Assembly (NCBI GenBank): GCA_002840155.1 | Contig: PGZH01000006.1 | Location: 1 to 64,000 of the forward strand | Length of the DNA stretch: 64,000 nucleotides | DNA from: Gammaproteobacteria bacterium HGW-Gammaproteobacteria-13 | GTDB lineage: Bacteria; Pseudomonadota; Gammaproteobacteria; Pseudomonadales; Pseudomonadaceae | Reading direction: 5' to 3' | Part shown: positions 1 to 10,728 of the stretch, piece after piece | Numbering within the stretch: the stretch's first letter is position 1 | Layout: each line of letters starts with the position of its first letter | The notes under the pieces: model-generated | What the model saw: only the letters and a program-made list of their open reading frames with translations | Told to the model about the DNA's origin: nothing | The model's database searches: none | Program-made: the position numbers and the translations under genes

Positions 1-130
1 CATACGCCTGAAGAGCTGCGCATTATAGGGACTGCCGAACGAAGGTCAATCGATTGTTATGCTTTTGTTTCAATAGCCACGAAATCAAGGGCTGCAGCCA
101 CCCCCACTACCGGCACGCCGCCTGCAGAAA

Positions 131-170
131 CGACAAAGCCGTTGAAGCTGACGCTTCAACGGCTTTGTCG
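131..170 (-). terminator. tyrS terminator hairpin
   Basis: A perfect 18-bp stem (131-148 with 153-170) encloses a 4-nt loop. It lies just past the tyrS stop on the minus strand and is followed in that direction by a short TTTC. The rest of 1-196 shows no gene. Confidence 0.8.
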
Positions 171-196
171 CAACCATCACGCAAGCGTGCAACCGA

Positions 197-1396
197 TTAC
201 TCGGCCTTAAGCGTGATACGCGCGAACGCTTTCTTGCCCGCCTGGCAGACGTGCACAGCACCTACCTTATATACATAGGCGCGATCCACCACCCCACCAT
301 CCACGCGCACACTGCCGGAGCCCAACAGATCACGCGCCATCGCGGCATTCTTCACCAGGCCTGCTTTATTAAGGAGCGCGGCAATCGGCATGTCCTCAGC
401 AGATAACACCTCGATCTCTGGCAGATCCTCAGGCAGCTCGCCTTCCTTCATTCGATTACCCGCCGAGCGATGAGCGCTAAGCGCCGCCTCTTCACCATGG
501 AAACGCGCGACGATCTCTTCGGCCAGCTTGATTTTAATATCGCGAGGATTGGCACCCTGCTCGACATCACGCTTGAACTGCTCGATCTCATCCATGGAGC
601 GGAAGCTGAGCAACTCGAAATAGCGCCACATCAAAGCGTCCGGCATGGAGACCAGCTTGTTGTACATGACGCCGGGGGCTTCCTGGATACCTATATAGTT
701 GCCCAGTGATTTGGACATCTTCTTCACGCCATCCAACCCTTCAAGCAACGGCATGGTGACGATGCACTGCGACGCCTGACCATAGGAGCGCTGCAACTCG
801 CGCCCCATAAGCAGGTTGAACTTCTGATCAGTACCGCCCAACTCAACATCCGCCTGCAAGGCTACCGAGTCATACCCCTGCACCAGTGGATAGAGGAACT
901 CGTGGATAGCAATCGGTTGATTGGTCGAGTAGCGCTTGCTGAAGTCGTCACGCTCAAGCATGCGCGCCACGGTGTACTGCGAGGTCAGACGAATGAAGTC
1001 TGCCGGCCCCATCTTGTCCATCCAGGTGGAGTTGAAGGCGACTTCGGTTTTCGCCGGGTCGAGAATCTTGAACACCTGGGTCTTGTAGGTCTCCGCGTTT
1101 TCCAACACCTGCTCGCGGGTCAGCGGCGGACGCGTGGCGCTTTTACCGCTTGGATCACCAATCATTCCCGTGAAGTCGCCGATCAGGAAAATCACCTGAT
1201 GGCCCAACTCTTGGAACTGACGCAGCTTATTAATAAGCACGGTGTGCCCGAGGTGCAGATCCGGCGCCGTTGGATCAAAACCGGCCTTGATACGCAGTGG
1301 CTGACCACGCTTGAGCTTCTCAACCAGTTCGGCCTCAACCAGAACCTCTTCCGCGCCACGCTTGATCAGCGCCAACTGCTCTTCAACCGACTTCAT
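197..1396 (-). CDS. tyrS: Tyrosyl-tRNA synthetase (TyrZ type)
   Basis: Class I aminoacyl-tRNA synthetase that charges tRNA-Tyr with tyrosine in the cytoplasm. The 399-aa product has the HIGH-type motif HLGH at residues 48-51, the tyrosine-pocket segment around [11 protein letters not shown] (181-191), the KMSKS loop at 226-230 and a C-terminal S4 RNA-binding domain from about residue 335. The ATG at 1396 (MKSVEEQ) was chosen because the family usually starts there; an upstream in-frame ATG at 1414 would add six residues. It is divergent from the M23 peptidase gene, as in other pseudomonads. Confidence 0.97.
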   Translation of the reverse strand: MKSVEEQLALIKRGAEEVLVEAELVEKLKRGQPLRIKAGFDPTAPDLHLGHTVLINKLRQFQELGHQVIFLIGDFTGMIGDPSGKSATRPPLTREQVLENAETYKTQVFKILDPAKTEVAFNSTWMDKMGPADFIRLTSQYTVARMLERDDFSKRYSTNQPIAIHEFLYPLVQGYDSVALQADVELGGTDQKFNLLMGRELQRSYGQASQCIVTMPLLEGLDGVKKMSKSLGNYIGIQEAPGVMYNKLVSMPDALMWRYFELLSFRSMDEIEQFKRDVEQGANPRDIKIKLAEEIVARFHGEEAALSAHRSAGNRMKEGELPEDLPEIEVLSAEDMPIAALLNKAGLVKNAAMARDLLGSGSVRVDGGVVDRAYVYKVGAVHVCQAGKKAFARITLKAE

Positions 1397-1570
1397 GACA
1401 GGACTCACGACCACTCAAAACAAAAGGGAACCAACCATACAAGATCGCAGACAAATCACAAGTTCTGCCGGCCACCCCGCCTACGCTAAGACCACCTTGC
1501 GACAACCGGGGTTGCCTAGCTAGCGATTTGGTTATATTTTATACAGTTACTGCATATTCATCATTTCGTT

Positions 1571-1599
1571 TATCTATTTCTTTTCATTTTTAAAGTCAA
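1571..1599 (-). promoter_or_regulatory. Candidate sigma-70 promoter for tyrS
   Basis: On the minus strand a TTGACT box (1594-1599) is followed after 17 nt by TAGATA (1571-1576). The region between the divergent tyrS and M23 peptidase genes is markedly AT-rich. The call rests on box matching only. Confidence 0.35.
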
Positions 1600-1609
1600 A
1601 AAGCAGCCT

Positions 1610-3016
1610 ATGACCTCTACAACTAAAGCGCCGCCCCTGTATCCGAAAAGCCATATTCTGGCGGCCAGTGGCGTCGCCGCCCTACTGAGCCTAGCCCTAC
1701 TGGTATTCCCCTCCCGCGAAGTTGAAGCAAAGAAAACCTACATAAACCTTGAGCTGGATAACGGCGCAGAATACGCCGAGCTGCAGGACGAGCCTGACTC
1801 TGCCGCCTCGCAGGTGCGCCAATCGCCGTTCGCCAACACAGCCGCCGCTGATACACCGACAGATAATGAGCCGCAACCCGCGCAGGTTGAAGAGCCGCCA
1901 GAAACCGACCCACTACAACGCATTGTTCGCGTAGAGAACGGTGACACGCTGTCTACGGTATTTGCCAAGGTCGGCTTGAGCGCCACCACTCTGCATGCCG
2001 TGCTTAACAGCAGCAAAGAAGCCAAGCAGCTGACACGCCTGAAAGTAGGCCAGGCACTTGAGTTCAAACTGAGCACTGACGGTGAGCTTGAAAGCCTGCA
2101 CAGCAAGCTCAGCGACCTGGAAAGCATTGCTCTGGCCAAAAGCGAGAAAGGCTTCAGCTTCAAGCGTGAGTTGGTCAAGCCAGAAGTTCAAACCACCTAC
2201 AGCCACGGCGTGATCAAGAGCTCGTTGTTTCTCTCGGCCAAACGCGCCGGCCTGTCGCACAGCCTGACCATGGATCTGGCCAACGTATTCGGCTACGACA
2301 TCGACTTCGCCATGGATATTCGTGAAGGTGATGAGTTCGAGCTGATCTACGAAAAGAAAGTGGTCAACGGCAAGCAGGTTGGCACCGGCAATATTCTCTC
2401 CGCCCGCTTCACCAACCGTGGCAAGACCTACACCGCTGTGCGCTACACCAACAAGCAGGGCAACAGCAGCTATTACAACGCCAATGGCGAGAGCATGCGC
2501 AAAGCCTTTATCCGTACCCCGGTGGATTTCGCCCGCATCAGCTCGCGCTTTTCCACAGGGCGCCGCCACCCGGTACTGAACAAGATTCGCGCGCACAAGG
2601 GCGTTGATTACGCCGCCCCACGCGGCACCCCCATCAAGGCCGCCGGCGATGGGCGAGTAACCCTGGCCGGTCGTCACGGCGGCTACGGCAATGCGGTGAT
2701 CATTCAGCACGGTCAACGCTACCGCACCCTGTATGCCCATATGAACGGCTTTGCCAAGGGCATCCGCAGCGGCAGCAACGTCAAGCAGGGCCAGATCATC
2801 GGCTACATCGGCACTACCGGCCTGTCCACCGGCCCGCACCTGCACTACGAATTCCAGGTCAACGGCGTGCACGTCGACCCGCTGAGCCAGAAGCTACCAA
2901 TGGCCGACCCGATCGCCAGCAGCGAAAAAGCCCGTTTTATGCAGCTGAGCAAGCCGCTGATGGCGCAAATGGACAAAGAGAAGTCCACGATGCTTGCCCT
3001 TAATAATCAGCGCTAA
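1610..3016 (+). CDS. M23 family peptidoglycan DD-metalloendopeptidase (MepM-like)
   Basis: Zinc endopeptidase expected to cut peptidoglycan cross-links in the periplasm, loosening the wall for growth. The 468-aa protein has an N-terminal membrane anchor or signal (about residues 17-34), an acidic linker, a LysM/OapA-like region (about 100-160), a middle domain and a C-terminal M23 domain. The zinc ligands are visible: HxxxD with H329 and D333, and HLH with H410 and H412. The downstream anmK starts 3 nt after the stop, so wall cleavage and muropeptide recycling are probably co-transcribed. It resembles E. coli MepM (YebA); exact bond specificity cannot be read. Confidence 0.92.
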   Translation: MTSTTKAPPLYPKSHILAASGVAALLSLALLVFPSREVEAKKTYINLELDNGAEYAELQDEPDSAASQVRQSPFANTAAADTPTDNEPQPAQVEEPPETDPLQRIVRVENGDTLSTVFAKVGLSATTLHAVLNSSKEAKQLTRLKVGQALEFKLSTDGELESLHSKLSDLESIALAKSEKGFSFKRELVKPEVQTTYSHGVIKSSLFLSAKRAGLSHSLTMDLANVFGYDIDFAMDIREGDEFELIYEKKVVNGKQVGTGNILSARFTNRGKTYTAVRYTNKQGNSSYYNANGESMRKAFIRTPVDFARISSRFSTGRRHPVLNKIRAHKGVDYAAPRGTPIKAAGDGRVTLAGRHGGYGNAVIIQHGQRYRTLYAHMNGFAKGIRSGSNVKQGQIIGYIGTTGLSTGPHLHYEFQVNGVHVDPLSQKLPMADPIASSEKARFMQLSKPLMAQMDKEKSTMLALNNQR

Positions 3017-4111
<1,095 letters not shown>

Positions 4112-4145
4112 GCGCACGCGCCAATCTGCTAGCCCCACAAACGAC

Positions 4146-4170
4146 AACGCCGTGCGCAAGGCACGGCGTT
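4146..4170. terminator. Hairpin between convergent anmK and erpA
   Basis: A perfect 10-bp stem (4146-4155 with 4161-4170) with a 5-nt loop lies between two convergent genes. There is no long T run on either side, so it may act as a modest bidirectional terminator. Confidence 0.6.
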
Positions 4171-4189
4171 AGCTTGAACAACCTGAAGA

Positions 4190-4540
4190 TCAGATCGAGA
4201 ACGAAGAACCGCAACCGCAGGTGGTGGTGGCGTTCGGGTTGTTGATGACAAATCGCGAACCTTCCAGACCTTCCTGATAATCGACTTCGGCACCTGCCAG
4301 GTACTGGAAGCTCATCGGGTCGACCACCAGGCTCACGCCTTCACGCTCGATGATGGTGTCATCCTCGGCCACTTCTTCATCAAAGGTGAAGCCGTACTGG
4401 AAGCCGGAACAACCGCCTCCCGTTACAAACACGCGCAACTTCAGGCGCGGGTTGCCTTCTTCATCGACCAGGCTCTTCACCTTGTTCGCTGCGCCCTGCG
4501 TAAATTGCATAGCGCTGGGGGTGAAGGTTTCGACGCTCAT
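4190..4540 (-). CDS. erpA: Iron-sulfur cluster insertion protein ErpA
   Basis: A-type carrier that delivers Fe-S clusters to apo-enzymes such as those of isoprenoid synthesis. The 116-aa product has the three conserved cysteines of the HesB/IscA family: one in [11 protein letters not shown] and two in the C-terminal CGCGSSF motif. It is convergent with anmK. The bactofilin gene lies upstream on the same strand, 76 nt away. Confidence 0.96.
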   Translation of the reverse strand: MSVETFTPSAMQFTQGAANKVKSLVDEEGNPRLKLRVFVTGGGCSGFQYGFTFDEEVAEDDTIIEREGVSLVVDPMSFQYLAGAEVDYQEGLEGSRFVINNPNATTTCGCGSSFSI

Positions 4541-4616
4541 GCTGATTAACTCCCGGCGCTACGCGCCATACTGCATTCTGATCGGCATTATCCGCTTACC
4601 CGAGAAAAGCGGTCAA

Positions 4617-5027
4617 CTATTGTGCGGTATCCAACGTTTCTGGCAATTCCAGCGGCCGTGCCTCGTCTTGCAAGCGACAGAGACGGCCTTCGATCTGCGC
4701 ACCCATGGCCATTTCCATCAGCGCGTAATACAGATTGCCACGCACCCGCGCCCGCGCGCCCAGTTCAAGGTGGCCACTGGCGTGCACATCGCCGACCACT
4801 TCACCGTCAATCACTATATGGGGGGCGCGAATCTCACCTTCAACCCGGCCCTGCACACTGACGCGCACCATGCCTTCGCTGGCCACCAGGTTACCGATGA
4901 CCTTGCCATCAACCTGTACCGCGCCTTGAAAGCGCAAATCGCCATGCAGCTCGGCACCCACCGCAATCAGGCTGGTCTTGCCCGCGAAACGCTGCACGTC
5001 AGTACGCGCCTTGTCTTTATTCCACAT
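4617..5027 (-). CDS. Bactofilin (polymer-forming cytoskeletal protein)
   Basis: Small beta-helical protein expected to polymerise into filaments without nucleotide and to act as a scaffold at the inner face of the membrane. The 136-aa product shows the repeating short beta-strand pattern with regularly spaced Gly and Val (GDLRFQG, GKVIGN, GRVEGEI, GEVVGDV, GARARVRGN). The gene is tightly linked to the membrane-anchored coiled-coil gene upstream (9 nt), so the two may work together. The specific process it organises is unknown. Confidence 0.9.
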   Translation of the reverse strand: MWNKDKARTDVQRFAGKTSLIAVGAELHGDLRFQGAVQVDGKVIGNLVASEGMVRVSVQGRVEGEIRAPHIVIDGEVVGDVHASGHLELGARARVRGNLYYALMEMAMGAQIEGRLCRLQDEARPLELPETLDTAQ

Positions 5028-5036
5028 AAGGAACAG

Positions 5037-5771
5037 TCACTCCTCTTTGTTCCATTTGAATGTGCGCAGCAAAGGCTTCTCGCCTTTTACCTCGGCACGC
5101 ACCTTGATCTCGCGCGGGGTAAAGCCCTCAGGCAACTTCAGCTCAGCAAAACGCCCGGCCTCGGGAATGGCCTGAAAGTGCTTGAAGGCGAAAGCAATCG
5201 ACTGCCCAGGTAGGGCATCGGGTAAGTCTGCGCCCAGCGCCGCCAACTCAAGCGTGACATCCTGCTCGCCCTGCTTGCCGACGATCAACACCTGCAACTG
5301 GCCTTCCAGCGGCGTCTCACCTTTGCCCACGCGGCTAAGGAGTATCTTGTAGCGGAAATGCTCCGGCCTGTCCGTGGCCTGCAGCTCAAAGGTCTTGATG
5401 CGCAAACCTTCACGACGACTGGCCGGCGCTAGCACGCCTTTATAGAAGGCCAGATCCTGCTGCTGCTTATAGATCTGCTCTTCCAACAGCTTAATGGTCA
5501 GACGGCTCTGCTCGTTGGCTTGCAGGCTGACCTTTTCCGCGCTGCTCAATACCGCCACGCGCTGACGCAACTCATCGACCTCACGCAGCAGTTGCTCATC
5601 GCGAACCGGTTCGGCCGCCTGCCCTGCAACCACTGCAGGCTGCGTGCGCTGCTGCCACCAACCGCCGACATAGAACGCCAACGGAATGCACAGCAGCAGC
5701 AGCGCGACGAGCATGCGTCGCCGCCGGGCGCGCCCCGGATCGCTTGGGCGAACCTCCCAGCCCGCCGTCAA
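5037..5771 (-). CDS. Membrane-anchored coiled-coil protein (DUF6776-like)
   Basis: Protein of 244 aa with a basic N-terminus, one transmembrane helix at about residues 18-41, a coiled-coil region (about 55-100) and a beta-rich C-terminal domain expected in the periplasm. Its start overlaps the argC stop by 4 nt and its stop is 9 nt before the bactofilin start, giving an argC-this gene-bactofilin unit. No enzyme motif is visible. It may couple bactofilin filaments to the envelope; that is inferred from position only. Confidence 0.8.
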   Translation of the reverse strand: MTAGWEVRPSDPGRARRRRMLVALLLLCIPLAFYVGGWWQQRTQPAVVAGQAAEPVRDEQLLREVDELRQRVAVLSSAEKVSLQANEQSRLTIKLLEEQIYKQQQDLAFYKGVLAPASRREGLRIKTFELQATDRPEHFRYKILLSRVGKGETPLEGQLQVLIVGKQGEQDVTLELAALGADLPDALPGQSIAFAFKHFQAIPEAGRFAELKLPEGFTPREIKVRAEVKGEKPLLRTFKWNKEE

Positions 5772-6802
5772 GGCAGCATGGCCGCGTGGGACAAGCCCAG
5801 GCGCTCATCGAGGCCGAAGAGGATATTCATGTTCTGCACCGCCTGACCCGACGCGCCTTTGACCAGGTTGTCGATGACCGACAACACCACCACCAGATCA
5901 CCATCCTGCGGCCGATGCACGGCGATCCGACAGACGTTGGCACCGCGCACGCTGCGGGTTTCCGGGTGGCTGCCAGCGGGCATCACATCGACGAAGGGCT
6001 CGTTGGCATAACGCTTCTCGAACAGCGCCTGCAGGTCCACCGAGCGGTCGACTACGGTGGCGTAAAGCGTGGCGTGGATACCGCGGATCATCGGCGTCAG
6101 ATGCGGCACAAAGGTCAGGCCAACATCCTTACCGGCAGCCCGGCGCAAGCCCTGGCGAATTTCCGGCAGATGCCGATGGCCTTTGACCCCATAGGCTTTC
6201 ATGCTCTCGCCGGCTTCGCTGAACAGCGAACCCACGCTGGCACCGCGACCCGCACCGCTGACCCCGGACTTGCAGTCGGCGATCAGTTGCGTGGTATCAG
6301 CCAGACCGGCCTCTAGCAGCGGAATCAGCGCCAACTGTGCGGCAGTGGGATAGCAACCCGGCACGGCAATCAGACGCGCCTGCTTGATCGCTTCACGGTT
6401 GACTTCCGGCAGGCCGTAAACCGCTTCCGGCAACAGGTCCGGCGCGCCGTGGGGCTGGCCGTACCACTTGGCCCACTCATCGGCATCCTGCAGGCGGAAG
6501 TCGGCTGACAGGTCGATCACCTTGGTCCCGGCGGCCAGCAGCTCACCGGCCAGGGCATGGGCCACACCATGCGGCGTGGCGAAGAACACCACATCACAGG
6601 CGCCCAGGGTGGCCACGTCCGGCACGCTGAAGGCCAGGCTGTCGTAATGGCCGCGCAGGTTCGGGTACATCTCGTCGACACGCATGCCGGCCTCGGAGCG
6701 CGAGGTAATCACCTCGACCTGCGCTTGCGGGTGTTGCGCCAACAAACGCAACAACTCGACACCGGTATACCCCGTGCCGCCGACGATTCCGACCTTGATC
6801 AT
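5768..6802 (-). CDS. argC: N-acetyl-gamma-glutamyl-phosphate reductase
   Basis: NADPH-dependent reduction of N-acetyl-glutamyl-phosphate to the semialdehyde, the third step of arginine synthesis. The 344-aa product has the Rossmann [10 protein letters not shown] motif (residues 6-15) and the catalytic cysteine C150 in AVPGCYPT. Two adjacent ATGs exist; the second (6802, MIKVGIV) fits the family. It overlaps the downstream membrane-protein gene by 4 nt and is divergent from hemJ. Confidence 0.97.
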   Translation of the reverse strand: MIKVGIVGGTGYTGVELLRLLAQHPQAQVEVITSRSEAGMRVDEMYPNLRGHYDSLAFSVPDVATLGACDVVFFATPHGVAHALAGELLAAGTKVIDLSADFRLQDADEWAKWYGQPHGAPDLLPEAVYGLPEVNREAIKQARLIAVPGCYPTAAQLALIPLLEAGLADTTQLIADCKSGVSGAGRGASVGSLFSEAGESMKAYGVKGHRHLPEIRQGLRRAAGKDVGLTFVPHLTPMIRGIHATLYATVVDRSVDLQALFEKRYANEPFVDVMPAGSHPETRSVRGANVCRIAVHRPQDGDLVVVLSVIDNLVKGASGQAVQNMNILFGLDERLGLSHAAMLP

Positions 6803-6948
6803 CACTTGCCCCTTTGCAATACCAGCAGTGGAAAGCTGCCGATGATACGGCCGCTTCGGCCAGGGGCCAACACTTGAGCGCCGTCAGTGATGACGGAGGC
6901 GGTCACGCCCACTACTATCGGGGCACTTTCCTGCAACGAGTGCGCGCA

Positions 6949-7377
6949 ATGCTTTATCTGTGGCTCAAAGCCCTGCACATCATCGCCATGGTCTGCTGGT
7001 TCGCCGGCCTGTTCTACCTGCCGCGCCTGTTCGTCTACCACGCCATGAGCACCGACGAGGTCAGCCGCGAGCGCTTCTGCATCATGGAGCGCAAGCTCTA
7101 TCGCGGGATCATGTGGCCGTCGCTGATTCTCACCGTTGGCCTGGGCTTGTGGCTGATCAGCCTCAACCCGAGCTACTACTTCAGCCAGGGCTGGATGCAC
7201 GCCAAGCTGAGCCTGGTGGCACTGCTGGTGGTCTACCAGTTTATGTGCGGCGCCCAGCTCAAGGCCTTTGCCCGGGGCGAGAACCAGCGCAGCCATGTGT
7301 TCTATCGCTGGTTCAATGAAGCGCCCGTGCTGGCCTTGCTCGGCATTGTCATTCTGGTCGTGGTTCGCCCTTTCTAA
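6949..7377 (+). CDS. hemJ: Protoporphyrinogen IX oxidase HemJ
   Basis: Integral membrane enzyme that oxidises protoporphyrinogen IX to protoporphyrin IX in heme synthesis. The 142-aa product has four predicted helices, the conserved His in KALHIIAM near the N-terminus and the conserved Lys in the HAKLSLVALL segment. The ATG at 6949 was chosen because the hydrophobic family N-terminus begins there. It is followed 21 nt later by a flavin oxidoreductase gene. Confidence 0.93.
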   Translation: MLYLWLKALHIIAMVCWFAGLFYLPRLFVYHAMSTDEVSRERFCIMERKLYRGIMWPSLILTVGLGLWLISLNPSYYFSQGWMHAKLSLVALLVVYQFMCGAQLKAFARGENQRSHVFYRWFNEAPVLALLGIVILVVVRPF

Positions 7378-7398
7378 ATACTCCAAGAGGATTACTGC

Positions 7399-8361
7399 AT
7401 GTCGCTGCCAGCCCTGCTCGAACAACGTCTGCGCCTGCCCGTCGTCGCCGCGCCGATGTTTCTGGTGTCCAACCCGCAACTGGTACTGGCCTGCTGCAAC
7501 AGCGGCATCGTCGGCAGCTTTCCGGCGCTGAACCAGCGTGAGAGCAGCGGTTTCAAGGACTGGCTGCAAGAGATCGAAGCCGGCCTGGGCAGCGATGCAG
7601 CGCCTTATGCAGTGAACCTGATTGTGCACGCCAGCAACCCACGCCTGCAGGCGGACCTGGCGATCTGCGTTGAGCAGCGCGTACCTATCGTGATCACCAG
7701 CCTCGGCGCAGTAAAGGAAGTGGTCGATGCAGTGCACAGCTACGGTGGCCTGGTGTTCCACGATGTGACCACCCGCCGGCATGCTGAGAAAGCCGCCGAA
7801 GCCGGCGTCGATGGCCTGATCGCAGTAGCAGCCGGTGCCGGCGGACATGCCGGCACCTGGAGCCCGTTTGCGCTGATCGCCGAGATCCGCCAGTTCTTCG
7901 ACAAAACCCTGCTGCTGGCCGGCTGCCTTAACCAGGGCCACGAAGTGCTGGCCGCGCAGCTGCTTGGCGCCGACCTGGCCTACCTCGGCACCCGCCTGAT
8001 CGCTACCCAGGAAAACGCCGCATCCGCCGCTTACAAGCAGATGATTCTTGACGCCAAAGCCGCCGACATCATCCACACCCCGGCAGTCTCCGGCGTACCG
8101 GCGAGTTTTATGCGCCAGAGTCTGGAGCTGGCCGGTTACGACCTCAAGCAGCTGCAGAACAAAGGCGAGGTCAACTACGGCGAGAAGCTCAAGCCCATGG
8201 ACGAAGAAGCCAAAGCCTGGAAAACCGTATGGTCGGCCGGCCAGGGCGTCGGCAACATCCGCGACCTGCCCAGCGTCGAGCAGCTGATCGCCCGCCTCGA
8301 CAGCGAATACCGCGCGGCCCTCACGCAGAGCCTGCAGCTGCAACAACGCTGGGCGCGATGA
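7399..8361 (+). CDS. NAD(P)H-dependent flavin oxidoreductase / nitronate monooxygenase family
   Basis: FMN-binding TIM-barrel protein of 320 aa related to nitronate monooxygenase (2-nitropropane dioxygenase). Visible family marks are the N-terminal PVVAAPM strand, the glycine-rich segment AVAAGAGGHAGT that binds the FMN phosphate and contains the conserved His, and a late GADLAYLGTRLIAT segment. A ribosome-binding AAGAGG precedes the start. The stop overlaps the next start (ATGA), so the two are translationally coupled. The true substrate is not predictable; some members are quinone reductases. Confidence 0.88.
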   Translation: MSLPALLEQRLRLPVVAAPMFLVSNPQLVLACCNSGIVGSFPALNQRESSGFKDWLQEIEAGLGSDAAPYAVNLIVHASNPRLQADLAICVEQRVPIVITSLGAVKEVVDAVHSYGGLVFHDVTTRRHAEKAAEAGVDGLIAVAAGAGGHAGTWSPFALIAEIRQFFDKTLLLAGCLNQGHEVLAAQLLGADLAYLGTRLIATQENAASAAYKQMILDAKAADIIHTPAVSGVPASFMRQSLELAGYDLKQLQNKGEVNYGEKLKPMDEEAKAWKTVWSAGQGVGNIRDLPSVEQLIARLDSEYRAALTQSLQLQQRWAR

Positions 8362-9620
8362 AACGACGCAACCTGCTCGGTCTCGGTGCGCTGGGGCTAT
8401 TAGGTGGCTGGGCGCTGCGCCCGAGTGATCTCGGCCAGCCCCACACGCCCTACTTTGCTGCACTCAACCAATTGCTGCGGCGTGCGGGGGCCGGGCTGCC
8501 GTTGCTGGTGGTGGATCTCGACCGCCTCGACCAGAACGCCGAGCGACTGGCGAGTCAGCTCGGTGGACAACTACCGCTGCGCCTGGTGGCCAAGTCGCTG
8601 ACCTCCACCGGCTTGCTCGACTACCTGGCGAAGAAGCTCGGCACGCAGCGCTTTATGGTGTTCCACCAGCCGCAGATCAACCAACTGGCGTTGAACTTTC
8701 CTCAATCCGATCTGTTGCTCGGCAAGCCCTTACCCAGTGCAGCGGCCCTGAGCTTCTACCAGCAGCTGCCACAAGGCAGCGGCTTTGTCCCCGCCGAGCA
8801 GCTGACCTGGCTGATCGATAGCCAAACCCGTCTGCAGGAATACGCCGCACTGGCAAATGCGCTCAACCAACCGCTGCAGATTGCCTTTGAAATCGATATC
8901 GGCCTGGCCCGTGGCGGCTTTGCCACGCCCGCCGAACTCGGCACCGCCCTCACCTGGCTGCGTAATACACCCAACCGACTGCGCGTGCGCGGCCTGATGG
9001 GTTATGACGCCCATCAGGCCCATACACCATTCTGGACCGGGCAAAGCAGTGCCTTTGCCCAGAGCGCTGCGCGTTACCGCGCGTTTATCGCCAGCGCTGC
9101 GGCATTCAACGAGCTGTGGCCGCAACAGCCGCTGCTCAATGGTGCAGGCAGCCTGACCTATGCCCTGCATGCCACGCTCGATACACCGCTGAATGAAGTC
9201 GCGGTCGGCTCCGCCCTGCTCAAACCCAGCGATTTCGACAGCGATCTACTGGCCGCCCAACAAGCCGCCCTGTGGATTGCCAGCCCGGTGCTCAAGGCGC
9301 TACCGGGGCAGCTGCCATTTCTCGACAGCTCGCACCAGTTGCTGCAGCGCTGGAACCCTAATCGCCAGCAGGCTTATTACCTGTATGGTGGGCAATGGCC
9401 GGCAACCCCGGTGTCCCCGGCAGGGCTCAGCTATGACGCCCTGTATGGCCGCAGCGCCAACCAGGAACGCCTGATCGGCTCAGCCGGCACAGGCTTACAG
9501 GTCGATGACTGGGTATTTCTCCGCCCGCAACGCTCGGAAGGTCTGTTCGAGTTGTTCAACCAGCTCTACTTGCTGCGCAACGGTCGCTTGGTTGGCAGCT
9601 GGTCCGCCAACAGAGCGTGA
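8358..9620 (+). CDS. Alanine racemase-fold PLP enzyme (D-threonine aldolase/DSD1-like) with Tat-like signal
   Basis: The 420-aa protein has a barrel domain like D-threonine aldolase and D-serine dehydratase. The segment VVDLDRLDQN opens the barrel and the Lys in LRLVAKSLTST is the expected PLP Schiff-base residue. Later segments EIDIGLARGGF and GLMGYDAHQ match the family. The N-terminus MKRRNLLGLGALGLLGGWAL looks like a twin-arginine or lipid-free export signal, which would carry a folded PLP enzyme to the periplasm. The ATG at 8358 overlaps the preceding stop. The reaction is unknown: a D-amino acid or amino-alcohol lyase is likely. Confidence 0.8.
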   Translation: MKRRNLLGLGALGLLGGWALRPSDLGQPHTPYFAALNQLLRRAGAGLPLLVVDLDRLDQNAERLASQLGGQLPLRLVAKSLTSTGLLDYLAKKLGTQRFMVFHQPQINQLALNFPQSDLLLGKPLPSAAALSFYQQLPQGSGFVPAEQLTWLIDSQTRLQEYAALANALNQPLQIAFEIDIGLARGGFATPAELGTALTWLRNTPNRLRVRGLMGYDAHQAHTPFWTGQSSAFAQSAARYRAFIASAAAFNELWPQQPLLNGAGSLTYALHATLDTPLNEVAVGSALLKPSDFDSDLLAAQQAALWIASPVLKALPGQLPFLDSSHQLLQRWNPNRQQAYYLYGGQWPATPVSPAGLSYDALYGRSANQERLIGSAGTGLQVDDWVFLRPQRSEGLFELFNQLYLLRNGRLVGSWSANRA

Positions 9621-9657
9621 ACCGTCTCTAGGCCCTGCACATTTGCACGCAGGCAGC

Positions 9658-9687
9658 TTGTTTACTGGCCTGCAGGCCGGCTAGTCT
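9658..9687 (+). promoter_or_regulatory. Candidate promoter with palindromic spacer
   Basis: TTGTTT (9658-9663) and TAGTCT (9682-9687) are 18 nt apart, ahead of the DUF805 gene. The spacer contains the perfect palindrome GGCCTGCAGGCC (9668-9679), a possible operator. Confidence 0.35.
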
Positions 9688-9726
9688 GTAGCGCAACTCC
9701 ATTCTGGCACCGACAAGGACGCCGAC

Positions 9727-10671
9727 ATGACCCAAGCCCGCTTCAAGATTGTGTTCAACGGCGAGTTGATGCCCGACGTCAGCCTGGAAACTGCCAAAGA
9801 AAACCTCGCCCGCCTGTTCAAGAGCGACCAGACCCGAATCAACTCGCTGTTTAGCGGCGGCAATGTCGATATCAAGCGCGACCTCAGCGAGAACGAAGCC
9901 GATCAGTACCTCAAGGCCCTGCAGAGCGCCGGCGCCAAAGTGCGCAAGGAGCAGGACCTGGCCGCCAGCCTGAGCCTGGTGGAAACCGATGATCACCGTA
10001 CGGAAAGCAGCGAAGCTGAAAGCAACGTACCAATGACCTGCCCCAAGTGCGGTCACCAGCAAAGCAAAGCCATCGAGTGCTCGGCCTGCGGCATCGTTAT
10101 CGAGAAATTTATCGCCCGCCAGGCCATGCTCGCGGAAAACCCGCCGGAAGTGGTCAGCGCCGCGACCACGCCCTATGCCACACCGAAAGCGGCCGTGGCA
10201 GAAACCCTGCCGGAATTCGGCGAATTAAAAGCCTTTACCACCGACGGGCGCATCGGCCGTTTGCGCTACCTGGCCTGGTCGATGGTGCTGATGCTGGCCT
10301 GCTTGCCGTTGTTCGGTATCGCTGGAGGTTTCTTCGCCGCTTCGGAAATTCTTGGCGGCCTGCTGATGGTCGTGGTGGGTATCGCCGTGGCGGTGGTCGG
10401 CATCATGTTCGGCGTGCAGCGCCTGCATGATATCGGCTGGTCGGGCTGGCTGCTGCTGGTCACCCTGGTGCCGATTGTTGGCGGGGTGTTCTCGCTGCTG
10501 ATGTTTATCATCCCCGGCAGCACCGCCGCCAACCGCTTTGGTCCACCGCCACCACCGAATAGCCGTGCGGTAAAAATCCTCGCCCTGCTCTGGGTGGCGA
10601 TCATCGTCCTCGGCATCGTGGCCGCCATCGCGATACCAGCCTATATGGGCTATTCCAACGCTGGCCTGTAA
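9727..10671 (+). CDS. DUF805 membrane protein with zinc ribbon
   Basis: A 314-aa protein with three parts. Residues 1-80 form a small domain seen in similar Pseudomonas proteins (FKIVFNGELMPD...). A zinc ribbon with two CxxC pairs (CPKCGHQ and CSACGIV) lies near residues 100-120. The C-terminal DUF805 region has four to five hydrophobic helices and the family signature RLHDIGWSGWL. A pilin-like final helix (AIAIPAYMGYSNA) ends it. Its role is unknown; the layout suggests a membrane protein with a cytoplasmic sensing head. Confidence 0.82.
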   Translation: MTQARFKIVFNGELMPDVSLETAKENLARLFKSDQTRINSLFSGGNVDIKRDLSENEADQYLKALQSAGAKVRKEQDLAASLSLVETDDHRTESSEAESNVPMTCPKCGHQQSKAIECSACGIVIEKFIARQAMLAENPPEVVSAATTPYATPKAAVAETLPEFGELKAFTTDGRIGRLRYLAWSMVLMLACLPLFGIAGGFFAASEILGGLLMVVVGIAVAVVGIMFGVQRLHDIGWSGWLLLVTLVPIVGGVFSLLMFIIPGSTAANRFGPPPPPNSRAVKILALLWVAIIVLGIVAAIAIPAYMGYSNAGL

Positions 10672-10695
10672 CCCACTGGCAACCTTGCGCGGTAC

Positions 10696-10715
10696 ATGGG
10701 GTCGAAAGGCCCCAT
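10696..10715 (+). terminator. Hairpin between the DUF805 and SDR genes
   Basis: ATGGGG (10696-10701) pairs with CCCCAT (10710-10715) around an 8-nt loop. No T run follows, so it is a weak terminator or a 5' leader hairpin of the SDR gene. Confidence 0.35.
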
Positions 10716-10728
10716 CACGGAGAACCCT

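Noticed and set aside
6802-8463. 553-codon open frame on the minus strand
   Set aside because: It lies opposite hemJ and the flavin oxidoreductase, both with clear motifs; its translation is Gln/His/Val-rich as expected of an antisense frame in GC-rich DNA.
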